Assembly (NCBI RefSeq): GCF_001729485.1
Contig: NZ_CP017157.1
Coordinates: 2,232,001 to 2,296,000 of the forward strand
Source: Streptomyces lydicus
GTDB lineage: Bacteria; Actinomycetota; Actinomycetes; Streptomycetales; Streptomycetaceae
Direction of reading: 5' to 3'
DNA: 64,000 nt
The notes beneath the pieces were generated by a model. It did no database searches and was not told the origin of the DNA. It saw only the letters and a list, made by a program, of their open reading frames with translations. Both the position numbers and the translations under genes were made by a program. Shown in pieces: positions 10,363 through 20,622 of the stretch; within the stretch, counting starts at the first letter, position 1; every line of letters begins with the position of its first letter.

Positions 10363-11481
10363 TCAGCCCTCCGAGGGAGCGAGGCGCTTGAGCTCCGCCT
10401 CGGTCGACTTGAGCAGGTCGTTCCAGGAGGCTTCGAACTTCTCGACGCCCTCGTCCTCCAGGAGCTGTACGACATCGTCGTACGAGATCCCGAGGCGCGC
10501 GATCGCGTCGAGGTCGGCCTTGGCCCAGTCGTACGTGCCGCGCACCGTGTCACCGGTGATCTGCCCGTGGTCGGCGGTGGCCTCCAGGGTGGCCTCCGGC
10601 ATGGTGTTGACCGTGCCCGGGGCGACCAGGTCGTCGACGTACAGGGTGTCCTTGTAGGCCGGGTCCTTGACGCCGGTCGAGGCCCACAGCGGACGCTGCT
10701 TGTTGGCGCCGGCCTTGTCGAGGGCGGCCCAGCGGTCCGAGGAGAAGACCTCCTCGTACGCCTGGTAGGCGAGCCGGGCGTTGGCCAGCGCGGCCTTGCC
10801 CTTGAGGGCCTTGGCCTCGTCGGTGCCGTTCTTGTCCAGGCGCTTGTCGATCTCGGTGTCCACGCGGGACACGAAGAACGAGGCCACCGAACGGATCAGG
10901 GACAGGTCCAGGCCCGCGGCCTTGGCCTTCTCCAGGCCGGCGAGGTAGGCGTCCATCACCTCGCGGTAGCGCTCCAGCGAGAAGATCAGCGTGACGTTGA
11001 CGCTGATGCCCAGGCCGATGACCTCGGTGATCGCCGGCAGGCCCGCCTTGGTGGCCGGGATCTTGATCAGCGTGTTCGGGCGGTCCACCAGCCACGCCAG
11101 CTGCTTGGCCTCGGCGATGGTCGCCGTGGTGTTGTGGGCCAGGCGCGGGTCGACCTCGATGGAGACCCGGCCGTCCTGCCCGCCGGTGGCGTCGAAGACC
11201 GGCCGCAGCACGTCGGCGGCGTCCCGGACGTCCGCCGTCGTGATCATGCGGATGGCTTCCTCGACGGTGACCTTACGGGCGGCGAGGTCGGCGACCTGCT
11301 GCTGGTAGCCGTCGCCCGAGGAGATCGCCTTCTGGAAGATCGACGGGTTGGTCGTGACGCCGACGACGTGCTGCTGGTCGATCAGCTCGGCGAGGTTGCC
11401 GGACGTGATGCGCTTGCGCGACAGGTCGTCCAGCCAGATCGCGACGCCTTCGTCGGAGAGGCGCTTGAGTGCGTCTGTCAT
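10363..11481 (-). CDS. tal: Transaldolase
   Basis: The 372-residue enzyme transfers a dihydroxyacetone unit in the non-oxidative pentose phosphate pathway. The Schiff-base Lys lies in [15 protein letters not shown], and the family motif [13 protein letters not shown] is near residue 35. The ATG at 11481 follows GGAG at a good distance; codons further upstream would read into tkt-side leader sequence. It lies 34 bp after tkt and 4 bp before zwf. Confidence 0.95.
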   Translation of the reverse strand: MTDALKRLSDEGVAIWLDDLSRKRITSGNLAELIDQQHVVGVTTNPSIFQKAISSGDGYQQQVADLAARKVTVEEAIRMITTADVRDAADVLRPVFDATGGQDGRVSIEVDPRLAHNTTATIAEAKQLAWLVDRPNTLIKIPATKAGLPAITEVIGLGISVNVTLIFSLERYREVMDAYLAGLEKAKAAGLDLSLIRSVASFFVSRVDTEIDKRLDKNGTDEAKALKGKAALANARLAYQAYEEVFSSDRWAALDKAGANKQRPLWASTGVKDPAYKDTLYVDDLVAPGTVNTMPEATLEATADHGQITGDTVRGTYDWAKADLDAIARLGISYDDVVQLLEDEGVEKFEASWNDLLKSTEAELKRLAPSEG

Positions 11482-11515
11482 GGGTTCTGCATCTCCTACT
11501 TGTTGTGTACGTGCG

Positions 11516-13618
11516 TCAGCGCGCGGCGGCTGCCAGCGATTCCCGGGCGGCGTCGGCGACCCGGTCGGCGGTGAACCCGAACTCACGGAACAGGACCTTG
11601 CCGTCGGCGGAGGCGCCGAAGTGCTCCAGCGACACGATGCGTCCGGCGTCGCCCACGAAGCGGTGCCAGGTCAGACCGATGCCGGCCTCGACGGCGACCC
11701 GCGCCTTGACCGACGGGGGCAGCACCCGCTCGCGGTAGTCCTGGTCCTGCTCGTCGAACCACTCCACCGACGGCATCGACACCACGCGGGTCGGCACGCC
11801 CTCGGCCTGCAGCTGCTCGCGCGCCTCGACGGCGAGCTGGACCTCGGAGCCGGTGGCGATCAGTACGGCCTGCGGCGTGGTGGCCGCACCGTCGGCGCCC
11901 TCCGCCTCGAACATGATGTAGCCGCCCTTGGCGGTGTCCTCGTTGGCCGGGTACGTCGGCACGCCCTGACGGGTCAGCGCCAGGCCGTGCGGGGCGCCCA
12001 CGCCGAACTTCTTGGTCCAGCGGCGCTGGATCTCGCGCCAGGCGAGCGCGGTCTCGTTGGCGTCGGCCGGGCGGACGACGTTCAGGCCGGGGATGGCGCG
12101 CAGCGAGGCCAGGTGCTCGACCGGCTGGTGGGTCGGACCGTCCTCGCCCAGACCGATGGAGTCGTGCGTCCACACGTACGTCACCGGCAGGTGCATCAGG
12201 GCGGACAGCCGGACGGCGTTGCGCATGTAGTCGGAGAACACCAGGAAGGTGCCGCCGTAGATGCGGGTGTTGCCGTGCAGCGCGATGCCGTTCATCTCCG
12301 CGGCCATGGAGTGCTCACGGATACCGAAGTGGATGGTGCGGCCGTAGGGGTCGGCACCCGGCAGCGGGTTGCCCTCCGGCAGGAACGACGAGGTCTTGTC
12401 GATCGTGGTGTTGTTGGAGCCCGCGAGGTCCGCGGAGCCGCCCCACAGCTCGGGGATGACCGCGCCGAGCGCCTGGAGCACCTTGCCGGAGGCGGCACGG
12501 GTGGCCACGGACTTGCCGGTCTCGAAGGCCGGCAGGTGGTCCTCCCAGCCCTCGGGCAGCTCGCCCGCGGCGATCCGGTCGAACTCCGCGGCGTGCTGCG
12601 GGTTGGCGGTGCGCCAGGCGGCGAAGGACTTCTCCCACTCCTTCTGGGCGTCCCGGCCGCGGTCGAGGGCGGCGCGGGTGTGCGCGAGCACCTCGTCCTT
12701 GACCTCGAAGTGCTGCTCGGGGTCGAAGCCCAGTACGCGCTTGGTGGCGGCGACCTCCTCCTCGCCCAGCGCCGAGCCGTGCGCGGCCTCGGTGTTCTGG
12801 GCGTTGGGGGCCGGCCAGGCGATGATCGAGCGCATCGCGATGAACGACGGCCGGTCGGTGACGGCCTTGGCGGCCTCCAGGGCGCGGAACAGCGCCTCGG
12901 GGTCCAGGTCGCCGTTCTCCTTGGGCTCCACGCGCTGCACGTGCCAGCCGTACGCCTCGTAGCGCTTGCAGGTGTCCTCGGAGACGGCGGTCTCGGTGTC
13001 GCCCTCGATCGAGATGTGGTTGTCGTCCCACAGCAGGACCAGGTTGCCGAGCTTCTGGTGGCCGGCCATGGAGGACGCCTCGGCGGAGATGCCCTCCTGG
13101 AGGCAGCCGTCGCCGGCGACGCAGTAGACGGTGTGGTCGAAGGGCGAGCTGCCGCGCGCCGTGTCCGGGTCGAACAGGCCGCGCTCGTAGCGCGAGGCCA
13201 TCGCCATGCCGACCGCGTTGGCGACACCCTGGCCCAGCGGGCCGGTGGTGGTCTCCACGCCGGTCGTGTGGCCGTACTCCGGGTGCCCGGGGGTCTTCGA
13301 GCCCCAGGTGCGGAACGCCTTCAGGTCGTCCAGTTCCAGGCCGTAACCGGCGAGGTAGAGCTGGATGTAGAGGGTCAGGCTGGAGTGGCCGGCGGAGAGG
13401 ACGAACCGGTCGCGGCCGGTCCAGTTCGGGTCCGCGGGGTCGTGCCGCATCAGCTTCTGGAACAGCACATACGCGGCGGGAGCCAGGCTCATGGCCGTAC
13501 CAGGATGGCCGTTTCCGACCTTCTGCACGGAATCCATGGCCAGGACGCGGACGGTGTCCACCGCCCGCTGGTCCAGATCGGTCCACTCGAAATCTGTGGT
13601 GGTCGGCTTGGTGCTCAC
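11516..13618 (-). CDS. tkt: Transketolase
   Basis: The 700-residue thiamine-diphosphate enzyme transfers two-carbon ketol units. N-terminal [13 protein letters not shown], the ThDP/Mg motif GDGCLQEGI, and [15 protein letters not shown] in the central domain are all present. GTG at 13618 gives a normal N-terminus. It is the first gene of the operon tkt-tal-zwf-opcA-pgl and is divergent from ctaB. The shared upstream region has a tandem 20-bp repeat that may be regulatory. Confidence 0.96.
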   Translation of the reverse strand: MSTKPTTTDFEWTDLDQRAVDTVRVLAMDSVQKVGNGHPGTAMSLAPAAYVLFQKLMRHDPADPNWTGRDRFVLSAGHSSLTLYIQLYLAGYGLELDDLKAFRTWGSKTPGHPEYGHTTGVETTTGPLGQGVANAVGMAMASRYERGLFDPDTARGSSPFDHTVYCVAGDGCLQEGISAEASSMAGHQKLGNLVLLWDDNHISIEGDTETAVSEDTCKRYEAYGWHVQRVEPKENGDLDPEALFRALEAAKAVTDRPSFIAMRSIIAWPAPNAQNTEAAHGSALGEEEVAATKRVLGFDPEQHFEVKDEVLAHTRAALDRGRDAQKEWEKSFAAWRTANPQHAAEFDRIAAGELPEGWEDHLPAFETGKSVATRAASGKVLQALGAVIPELWGGSADLAGSNNTTIDKTSSFLPEGNPLPGADPYGRTIHFGIREHSMAAEMNGIALHGNTRIYGGTFLVFSDYMRNAVRLSALMHLPVTYVWTHDSIGLGEDGPTHQPVEHLASLRAIPGLNVVRPADANETALAWREIQRRWTKKFGVGAPHGLALTRQGVPTYPANEDTAKGGYIMFEAEGADGAATTPQAVLIATGSEVQLAVEAREQLQAEGVPTRVVSMPSVEWFDEQDQDYRERVLPPSVKARVAVEAGIGLTWHRFVGDAGRIVSLEHFGASADGKVLFREFGFTADRVADAARESLAAAAR

Positions 13619-14074
13619 CCTGAGTCAGGGCTCCTCTCCACATGTCGAATGCCGCGGACGGTATGTCCGCCAGGCGGTGTCGAGCCTACCCCCGCAGGAA
13701 CGCGCGCCTTTTCGACGCTCAGTCGGTGTTTTCGACGCTCAATCGGTGCGGCGGCGACGGCACTGCCCGTTGCTTTGGGCAACCAAATCGGACGTTCCGG
13801 TATTCCCGACCCGGCTGCGTCGGCCATACGACCAGACTGCCGGGGGGTGGTCACGTTCGCCTCCTGAACGCCGCACGAACACGCGGGGAATCCCGGCGGC
13901 GACACCGCCCGGCCCGGGCCCCAACACGACCACACCCCCGCGAAGACCGTCGTATGGCCAACGTCTAAAGTGGCGTGGTACGCGCAAGTCGTCACCGGTT
14001 CTCCACGGCCGGAAGGGCTTGCTGGCCTTATCTCTTCGGCGGCGGCGCCGCCGATGTTACTTCCAGGGGTGTGC
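13619..14074. other. Divergent tkt/ctaB intergenic region
   Basis: These 456 bp hold no convincing gene. They must contain promoters for both tkt (leftward) and ctaB (rightward). The clearest structure is the 20-bp tandem repeat at 13710-13749. A short inverted repeat, GTTGC...GCAAC, lies at 13770-13784. No clear -35/-10 pair was seen. Confidence 0.6.
13710..13749. repeat. Two abutting 20-bp direct repeats upstream of tkt
   Basis: The unit TTTTCGACGCTCARTCGGTG occurs at 13710-13729 and 13730-13749 with a single G/A difference and no spacer. It is 92-131 bp upstream of the tkt start. Tandem half-sites on the same strand often bind regulators, but no known box is recognised. Confidence 0.75.
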
Positions 14075-15025
14075 GTGACGGCCGTCGAATCCCGTCCTGT
14101 GGGGGCGCTCTCCGAGAGCCACGGGGGTCCAGGTCACCGTCCGTTCGGGGCCCGTGTCAAGGCGTTCGTGGCGCTCACCAAGCCGCGTGTCATCGAGCTG
14201 CTGCTGATGACCACGATCCCGGTGATGTTCCTGGCGGCCGGCGGCGTCCCGGACCTGTGGCTCGTGCTCGCGACCTGCGTCGGCGGCTACCTCTCCGCCG
14301 GCGGCGCGGCCGCCTACAACATGTACATCGACCGGGACATCGACGCCCTGATGGACCGCACCTCGCAGCGTCCACTGGTGACCGGCATGGTCTCGCCGCG
14401 CGAGTGCCTGGTCTTCGCGACCGCCCTCGCGGTCGGTTCCACCGCCTGGTTCTGGTTCCTCGTCAATCCGCTGTCGGCGATGCTGTCGCTCGGAGCGCTG
14501 CTTTTCTACGTCGTCGTTTACACGATGATCCTCAAGCGGCGGACCTCCCAGAACATCGTCTGGGGCGGCATCGCGGGCTGCATGCCGGTCTTCATCGGCT
14601 GGTCGGCGGTGACGAACACGGTCTCCTGGGCCGCGGTCGTCCTCTTCCTCGTCATCTTCTTCTGGACGCCGCCGCATTACTGGCCGCTGTCGATGAAGGC
14701 CAAGGACGACTACGAGCGGGTCGGCGTGCCGATGCTGCCCGTGCTCGCCGGCAACAAGGCCGTGGCGCGCCAGATCGTCGCCTACAGCTGGGTGATGGTC
14801 GCCGTCTCGCTGCTGCTGCAACCGCTGGGCTACACCGGCTGGTTCTACACGGCCGTGGCGGTCGCCTGCGGCGCCTTCTGGCTCAAGGAGGCGCACGCCC
14901 TGCAGTCCCGGGCCAAGGCCGGCATCACCGGTCCGAAGCTCAAGGAGATGCGGCTGTTCCACTGGTCCATCACCTACGTCTCCCTGCTGTTCGTCGCGGT
15001 CGCCGTGGATCCCTTCCTGCGCTGA
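14075..15025 (+). CDS. ctaB: Protoheme IX farnesyltransferase (heme O synthase)
   Basis: The 316-residue UbiA-family membrane enzyme adds a farnesyl group to heme B to form heme O for cytochrome oxidase. Nine hydrophobic segments are apparent. The Asp-rich prenyl diphosphate motif is in [22 protein letters not shown] at 14075, preceded by AGGGGT, gives [10 protein letters not shown], a typical Streptomyces start. The frame extends upstream without stops but without family similarity. Its partner ctaA lies 1.6 kb downstream. Confidence 0.94.
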   Translation: MTAVESRPVGALSESHGGPGHRPFGARVKAFVALTKPRVIELLLMTTIPVMFLAAGGVPDLWLVLATCVGGYLSAGGAAAYNMYIDRDIDALMDRTSQRPLVTGMVSPRECLVFATALAVGSTAWFWFLVNPLSAMLSLGALLFYVVVYTMILKRRTSQNIVWGGIAGCMPVFIGWSAVTNTVSWAAVVLFLVIFFWTPPHYWPLSMKAKDDYERVGVPMLPVLAGNKAVARQIVAYSWVMVAVSLLLQPLGYTGWFYTAVAVACGAFWLKEAHALQSRAKAGITGPKLKEMRLFHWSITYVSLLFVAVAVDPFLR

Positions 15026-15079
15026 GAGGTGTGGGGGATCACCCCCGCAGAAAGCCGTACTCGCGAGTAGCATGGGGTC

Positions 15080-15451
15080 ATGGCAGACACCCAGCAGGCG
15101 GAGACGCCGGCCGACGCGGCGGCCGGCACCCAGGCCGACAAGCGCACGGGCAAGCACGCGGCCCGGCTCGCCAAGCAGATCCGCGCCTTCGCGGCGTCCC
15201 ACGGCGGCAGCGCCGAGGGCCAGCTCGCGCACATCGGCCGCGGCCGCACCCGGATCGCCCTGGTCGGCGCCAACGGCGAGTGGGGCAACCTCGTCGCCGA
15301 CAGCCCCGACGCCGCCAAGGACGCCGCCGCCCTCGCCGGCCTCACCCTCCAGGACGACTTCGACGGCGACCTCGCCGCCAGGGTCCGCACCGGCCCCTAC
15401 GAGTGGTCCCGCATGGCGGGCATCCAGGTGGGCGGCCCGGCCAACGGCTGA
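15080..15451 (+). CDS. Conserved actinobacterial hypothetical protein
   Basis: A 123-residue soluble protein with a basic N-terminal third (KRTGKHAARLAKQIRAF) and a C-terminal section with GRTRIALVGANGEWGNLVADS. No known catalytic motif is seen. It starts 54 bp after ctaB on the same strand and may be cotranscribed. It is intact and has Streptomyces codon use, so it is probably a real gene. Function is not recognised. Confidence 0.75.
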   Translation: MADTQQAETPADAAAGTQADKRTGKHAARLAKQIRAFAASHGGSAEGQLAHIGRGRTRIALVGANGEWGNLVADSPDAAKDAAALAGLTLQDDFDGDLAARVRTGPYEWSRMAGIQVGGPANG

Positions 15452-15518
15452 GGCCCCGGCGGCGCCCCGGGGCGCACGCCACGGGCCGAGCCCGCTACCT
15501 CACCACCACCTCGTCCGT

Positions 15519-15562
15519 TAAGCCCACCAGGCGCGGCGTTCCGGCCACGCCCGGTGGGCTTA
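15519..15562. promoter_or_regulatory. Inverted repeat upstream of the amidohydrolase-like gene
   Basis: TAAGCCCACC (15519-15528) and GGTGGGCTTA (15553-15562) form a perfect 10-bp inverted repeat around a GC-rich 24-nt centre that can also pair in part. It ends 17 bp before the start at 15579, so it could be an operator, a leader hairpin, or the terminator of the upstream gene. Confidence 0.5.
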
Positions 15563-15578
15563 CCGCGAGGAGGGGCGG

Positions 15579-16625
15579 ATGGACGGCGTTCCCCCGCTCA
15601 TCGATCAGTACAGCCACGGCGCGGTGCACGGCGAACTGGGCCTCGGCTCCTTCGAGAGCCATCTGGCCGGCGCGGTCGGCGCCCACGGCCCGGCCCCGGC
15701 CGGCACCAGCTACTTCGACAGCTTCACCGGCCTCGCGATACGCCGCTGGTGCCCCCCGCTGCTCGGCCTGGAGCCGCACTGTCCGCCGGCCCGCTACCTG
15801 GCCCGCAGACGCGAGGTGGGCGCCTACCAGGCCGGCCGGCTGCTGCTGCGCGGCTCCGGCATCGGGACCTTCCTGCTGGAGGCCGGCACCCCCAGCGAGC
15901 TGACCTCGGCCACCGAGATGGCCACCGCCGCCGAGGCCCGCGCCCACGAGGTCGTACGGCTCGAACCGCTCGCCGAGCAGGTCGCCGACACCTCCGGCAG
16001 CGTCGACTCCTTCATCGGCAACACCGCCGAGGCCCTCTACGCCGCCGCCCAGCACGCCACCGCCTTCGCCTCCGGCGCCGGCTACTGCGACGGCCACGCC
16101 CCCGAGGCCGGCGAGGTCCGCCGCGCCGCCGACCGCTGGCTGCGCGCCCGCCGTCCCGGCGACCGGCTCACCGAACCCGCACTCGTCCGCCATCTGCTGT
16201 GGAGCGGGGTGGCCACCGGCCTGCCCGTCCAGCTCCACTGCCCCGATCCGCAGCGGCTCGCGGCCTTCCTGCGCGCCACCACCGGCATCGGCTCGGACCT
16301 CGTGCTGCTCCCCGCCGCACCGCACCACCGCCGCGCGGCCCAGCTCGCCGCGGCCCACGCGCACGTCTACGCCGACACCGGTCCGCACCCCGAGGAGACC
16401 CTGCCGCACGCGCCGTTCGGCAAGCTGCTGTTCTCCTCGGGCGCCCGCGGACTGCCCGAGCTGTATGTGACCGGCGCCCGGTTCTTCCTGCGCGCCATGG
16501 AGCGCCTCGTACGGGAATGGACCGGCGAGGGCGTGTGCGGTCCCGAGGACGGGCGGCGGATCACCGGGATGATCGCGTCCGGCACCGCGCGCCGGGTCTA
16601 CCGGCTGGGCGCGGAGACCGCCTGA
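15579..16625 (+). CDS. Amidohydrolase-family protein
   Basis: A 348-residue protein that resembles TIM-barrel amidohydrolases found beside ctaA in Streptomyces. Near the N-terminus DQYSHG replaces the usual DxHxH metal site. QLHC near residue 213 and YADTGPHPEE may be later barrel positions. Metal ligands are therefore only partly recognisable and the substrate is unknown. GAGGAGGGG immediately upstream supports the ATG at 15579. Its last 28 bp overlap the convergent ctaA 3' end. Confidence 0.7.
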   Translation: MDGVPPLIDQYSHGAVHGELGLGSFESHLAGAVGAHGPAPAGTSYFDSFTGLAIRRWCPPLLGLEPHCPPARYLARRREVGAYQAGRLLLRGSGIGTFLLEAGTPSELTSATEMATAAEARAHEVVRLEPLAEQVADTSGSVDSFIGNTAEALYAAAQHATAFASGAGYCDGHAPEAGEVRRAADRWLRARRPGDRLTEPALVRHLLWSGVATGLPVQLHCPDPQRLAAFLRATTGIGSDLVLLPAAPHHRRAAQLAAAHAHVYADTGPHPEETLPHAPFGKLLFSSGARGLPELYVTGARFFLRAMERLVREWTGEGVCGPEDGRRITGMIASGTARRVYRLGAETA

Positions 16626-17602
16626 GCGTCGAGTGCCTCGTGCGCACCGGTGGGCGCCGCCACGGCGGGCGCGTCCTCCTGGAGCGGACCGCGGTCCCGC
16701 AGCGCCAGGGCCAGCCGCAGCGCGCAGATCCACACCAGGGTCGAGCCCAGCATGTGCAGGCCGATGACGAGTTCGGGCAGGCCCATGAAGTACTGGACGT
16801 AGCCGATGACGCCCTGCGCGGCGAGGCAGGCGAACAGTTCCAGCACCATCCGGCGCGGGGCGGCCGGCGCCTTGACGGCGCGCAGCGTGAACCACAGGGC
16901 GACGGTCAGGCCGACGACGATGTAGACGAAGTCGACGTGCAGCTGGGTGATCTCCTGCCAGTCCAGCGGGATGCGGTGCACCTTGTGGGCGTCGCCCGCG
17001 TGCGGGCCCGCGCCGGTGACGACCGTGCCGATGACGGTGAGCGCGCCGGTCGCCCCGACCAGCAGCCAGGCCAGCTGCCGCACCGGGCGGGTGACCAGGT
17101 CACGCGGCTCCTCGTCGCCCTCGCGGGCCCGCCACCAGCTCAGCACGGCGACCGTGAGCAGCGCCGTGGCCGCGAGGAAGTGCGAGCCGACGATGTACGG
17201 GTTCAGGCCGGACAGGACCGTGATGCCGCCGATGACGGCGTTGCTCATGACGAGCCAGAACTGCGCCCAGCCGAGCCGGGTGAGCGAGCGGCGCCGCGGG
17301 CTGCGGGCGCGGGCGGCGATGATGAACACGCCGACGACCACGCACAGCACGTCCGTCAGCATGCGGTTGCTGAACTCGATGATGCCGTTGATGCCCATCG
17401 CCGCGGTCGGCGTCAGGCTGTCCGGGGTGCACTTCGGCCAGGTCGAGCAGCCCAGTCCGGACTGGCTGAGCCGGACCGCGCCGCCCGTGACGACGATGAT
17501 CACGGCCATCACGACGGTCGCGAGCGCGGCCCGCCGGACGAAGGCCGCAGACGGCTGCCAGCGGCGGGCGATCAGCTCAAGGGGATTCAGCGAATTCGGC
17601 AC
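16598..17602 (-). CDS. ctaA: Heme A synthase
   Basis: The 334-residue integral membrane protein (COX15/CtaA family, about eight helices) oxidises heme O to heme A for the aa3 cytochrome oxidase. The first extracellular loop carries the Cys pair in GLGCSTWPKC near residues 51-57. Candidate heme-ligand His residues lie in GSHFLAATALL, QLHVDFVYIV and GLHMLGSTLVW. It lies downstream of the ABC-2 exporter pair on the same strand, 62 bp after the permease. Confidence 0.94.
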   Translation of the reverse strand: MPNSLNPLELIARRWQPSAAFVRRAALATVVMAVIIVVTGGAVRLSQSGLGCSTWPKCTPDSLTPTAAMGINGIIEFSNRMLTDVLCVVVGVFIIAARARSPRRRSLTRLGWAQFWLVMSNAVIGGITVLSGLNPYIVGSHFLAATALLTVAVLSWWRAREGDEEPRDLVTRPVRQLAWLLVGATGALTVIGTVVTGAGPHAGDAHKVHRIPLDWQEITQLHVDFVYIVVGLTVALWFTLRAVKAPAAPRRMVLELFACLAAQGVIGYVQYFMGLPELVIGLHMLGSTLVWICALRLALALRDRGPLQEDAPAVAAPTGAHEALDAQAVSAPSR

Positions 17603-17664
17603 GGAGCCATCGTAGGCGGGGCCTTGTGCAAACTTTCACGAGGGGTGGGCCGAACCGCGCGGGG

Positions 17665-18453
17665 CTACTCCCAGCGGAAGAACCTCGCCGCCGCGCCCAG
17701 CCCCAGCACCGCCCATACGGCGAGGATGCCGAGGTCGGCCCAGGGCATCGACGCGCCGTGCTGAAGGACCGTCCGCAGGCCGTCCGACAGCGCCGAGACC
17801 GGCAGGAACTCCAGCACGTGGCGGGCCGCCTCCGGGAACTTCGCCAGCGGGACGATCACGCCGCCGCCGACGAGCAGCAGCAGGAAGACCAGGTTGGCGG
17901 CGGCCAGCGTCGCCTCGGCCTTCAGCGTTCCGGCCATCAGCAGCCCGAGACCGGAGAACGCGGCCGTCCCCAGAAGGAGCAGCAGCAGCACCGCGAGCGG
18001 GTTGCCCCGCGGGGACCAGCCCAGCGCGAAGGCGATCACCGTCAGCAGCACGATCTGCAGGATCTCGGTGACCAGCACCGAACAGGTCTTGGCGGTCATC
18101 AGCGCCCAGCGGGGGAGCGGGGAGGCGGCCAGCCGCTTGAGGACGCCGTAGCGGCGCTCGAAGCCGGTGGCGATGGCCTGGCCGGTGAACGCCGTGGACA
18201 TCACGGCCAGCGCGAGGACGCCCGGCGCGAGGAAGTCCACCGCGCTGCCGGCCCCGGTGTCGACGATGTCGACGGTGGAGAACAGCACCAGCAGCAGCGT
18301 CGGGATGACGACGGTCAGCAGCAGCTGCTCGCCGTTGCGCAGCAGCATCCTGGTCTCCAGGGCCGCCTGGGCCCGGATCATCCGGGACAGGGGCGCGGCG
18401 CCGGGCCGCGGGGCGAAGGTGCCGGCAGCCGTACCGGTCTTGGTGGCGGTCAT
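17665..18453 (-). CDS. ABC-2 type transporter permease
   Basis: A 262-residue membrane protein with about six hydrophobic segments (from near residue 43 to residue 255) and an ABC-2 export architecture. With the ATPase encoded directly upstream it should form an exporter; the substrate is unknown. ATG at 18453 overlaps the stop of a 16-codon mini-ORF that separates it from the ATPase. The link with ctaA/ctaB suggests a role near respiratory heme or cofactor biogenesis, but this is synteny only. Confidence 0.88.
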   Translation of the reverse strand: MTATKTGTAAGTFAPRPGAAPLSRMIRAQAALETRMLLRNGEQLLLTVVIPTLLLVLFSTVDIVDTGAGSAVDFLAPGVLALAVMSTAFTGQAIATGFERRYGVLKRLAASPLPRWALMTAKTCSVLVTEILQIVLLTVIAFALGWSPRGNPLAVLLLLLLGTAAFSGLGLLMAGTLKAEATLAAANLVFLLLLVGGGVIVPLAKFPEAARHVLEFLPVSALSDGLRTVLQHGASMPWADLGILAVWAVLGLGAAARFFRWE

Positions 18454-18496
18454 GCGCGCAGCTCCTTGCCGGTCAGGGAACCCGTGTCGTTCTGCG

Positions 18497-18500
<4 letters not shown>
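18450..18500 (-). CDS. 16-codon mini-ORF bridging ABC ATPase and permease genes
   Basis: The peptide would be MTQNDTGSLTGKELRA. Its ATG overlaps the ATPase stop (ATGA at 18500-18497) and its TGA overlaps the permease start (ATGA at 18453-18450). The last eight codons repeat the ATPase C-terminus, LTGKELRA, because a 27-bp segment is duplicated (18450-18476 and 18497-18523, offset 47 bp). It may act only as a translational relay between the two genes. Confidence 0.5.

Positions 18501-18523
<23 letters not shown>
18450..18523. repeat. 27-bp direct repeat, 47-bp offset, at ATPase/permease junction
   Basis: Identical 27-bp copies lie at 18450-18476 and 18497-18523. Each spans the ATPase C-terminal codons plus an ATGA stop/start overlap. 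The 20 bp between them encode the start of the mini-ORF, which weakly resembles the permease start (ATGAC..., then an A-rich stretch). This fits a tandem duplication of a 47-bp block whose second part has diverged. Confidence 0.85.
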
Positions 18524-19486
<963 letters not shown>

Positions 19487-19683
19487 GGCGGGAAGTCTAC
19501 GAAGCGCGCGGCGGCGGCCCGCCACGGGGGCGTGGCTGCCGGCGGGCTCCCGGGGTCACCGGTCCGGCGGAGCGCGGGCCGACGGATCCGTGCCGCCCGG
19601 GGGGCCGGGGCGGGTCGTCCGGTCCCGGTCGGCGCCGCCGCAGGTCGGAGCCTCTTTCGGGCCCGCCGGCGGGCCCTTGAATG

Positions 19684-19700
19684 AGGTAAGCCTAAGTGAT
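19684..19700. promoter_or_regulatory. Weak iron-box-like sequence upstream of sufR
   Basis: On the minus strand TAGGCTTACCTCA matches 11 of 13 positions of the right part of the actinobacterial DmdR/IdeR box (TTAGGTTAGGCTAACCTAA), but the left part is poor. It lies 68-84 bp before the sufR start. Iron control of a suf operon would make sense, but the match may be chance. Confidence 0.25.
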
Positions 19701-19754
19701 AGAGGCCACGAGTCCAGGGCGTGGACGAGGCTTGAATCACTTTGACGAATTACG

Positions 19755-19768
19755 CAACAATGGCGTTG
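19755..19768. promoter_or_regulatory. SufR-type operator overlapping the sufR start codon
   Basis: CAAC (19755-19758), six bases, then GTTG (19765-19768) exactly match the CAAC-N6-GTTG inverted repeat known for SufR repressors. The final G is the first base of the GTG start codon. Binding here would block initiation of the sufR-sufBDCSUT transcript or its translation start, giving autoregulation. Confidence 0.55.
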
Positions 19769-20622
19769 TGAAATACACGAGCGAGGACAAGCGAGAGCCC
19801 GAGGTCGAGCAGACCGCCGGGCCGGCCGCCTCCGCGCCCGGGCGTGCCGAGCGGCCCCAGCAGGCCGCACCGGTACCGCACGACGAGCAGCAGGGCACCC
19901 GCAACCGCGTGGCCCGCTCCATCCTCGACCACGGTCCGTCCACTGCGGCCGAGCTCGCCCTGCGCCTGGAGCTCACCCAGGCCGCCGTCCGCCGCCACCT
20001 GGACGCGCTGGTCGCCGAGGGCGTCGTCGAGCCCCGCGAGAAGCGGGTCTACGGCACCCGGGGCCGCGGCCGTCCGGCCAGGGCCTTCGCCCTGACCGAC
20101 TGCGGGCGGGACGCCTTCGACCAGGCGTACGACCAGCTCGCCTCCGATGCCCTGCGCTGGATCGCGCAGAGCGCCGGCGGCGGCGAGAAGGGCGAGGCCG
20201 CCGTCGCCGCGTTCGCGCGGGCGCGGCTCGCCGCCCAGGCCGAGGGCTACCGCGACGCGGTCGAGAACGCCGAGCCGGAGGCCAGGACCGAGGCCCTGGC
20301 GAAGGCGTTGACCGCGGACGGGTACGCTGCTACGGCGCGCAGCGCGCCCAACCCCCAGCTCGGTGAACAGCTCTGCCAGCACCACTGCCCGGTCGCCCAC
20401 GTCGCCGAGCAGTACCCGCAGCTGTGCGAGGCGGAGACCGAGGTCTTCTCCCGCCTGCTCGGGACCCACGTACAGCGCCTCGCCACCATCGCCCACGGCG
20501 ACGGGGTGTGCACGACCTTCGTTCCGAAGGCCGGTGCCGGCAAGGCAGCTCACCGCACCGGTGAGCACCACCCCAAGACCACCACAGCATCTGCAAGCAC
20601 GGCCGGGAGGAACCCCGCATGA
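19768..20622 (+). CDS. sufR: Fe-S cluster assembly operon repressor SufR
   Basis: A 284-residue winged-helix regulator that heads the suf operon. The HTH lies around residues 55-90 ([27 protein letters not shown]). The C-terminal sensory part has [10 protein letters not shown] and LCEAETE, giving three Cys that are the expected [4Fe-4S] ligands of SufR, plus a fourth Cys further on. GTG at 19768 is chosen; codons upstream show no similarity. The stop overlaps the sufB start (ATGA). The last 30 residues are a low-complexity tail. Confidence 0.9.
   Translation: MKYTSEDKREPEVEQTAGPAASAPGRAERPQQAAPVPHDEQQGTRNRVARSILDHGPSTAAELALRLELTQAAVRRHLDALVAEGVVEPREKRVYGTRGRGRPARAFALTDCGRDAFDQAYDQLASDALRWIAQSAGGGEKGEAAVAAFARARLAAQAEGYRDAVENAEPEARTEALAKALTADGYAATARSAPNPQLGEQLCQHHCPVAHVAEQYPQLCEAETEVFSRLLGTHVQRLATIAHGDGVCTTFVPKAGAGKAAHRTGEHHPKTTTASASTAGRNPA

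Noticed and set aside
13770..13784. Operator GTTGC...GCAAC between tkt and ctaB
   Set aside because: Five-bp arms are too short to stand out from chance in a 456-bp region.
11348..13867. Long plus-strand open frame opposite tal and tkt
   Set aside because: Mirror frame of real genes, with repetitive Gly/Val/Arg/Leu composition and no recognisable domain.
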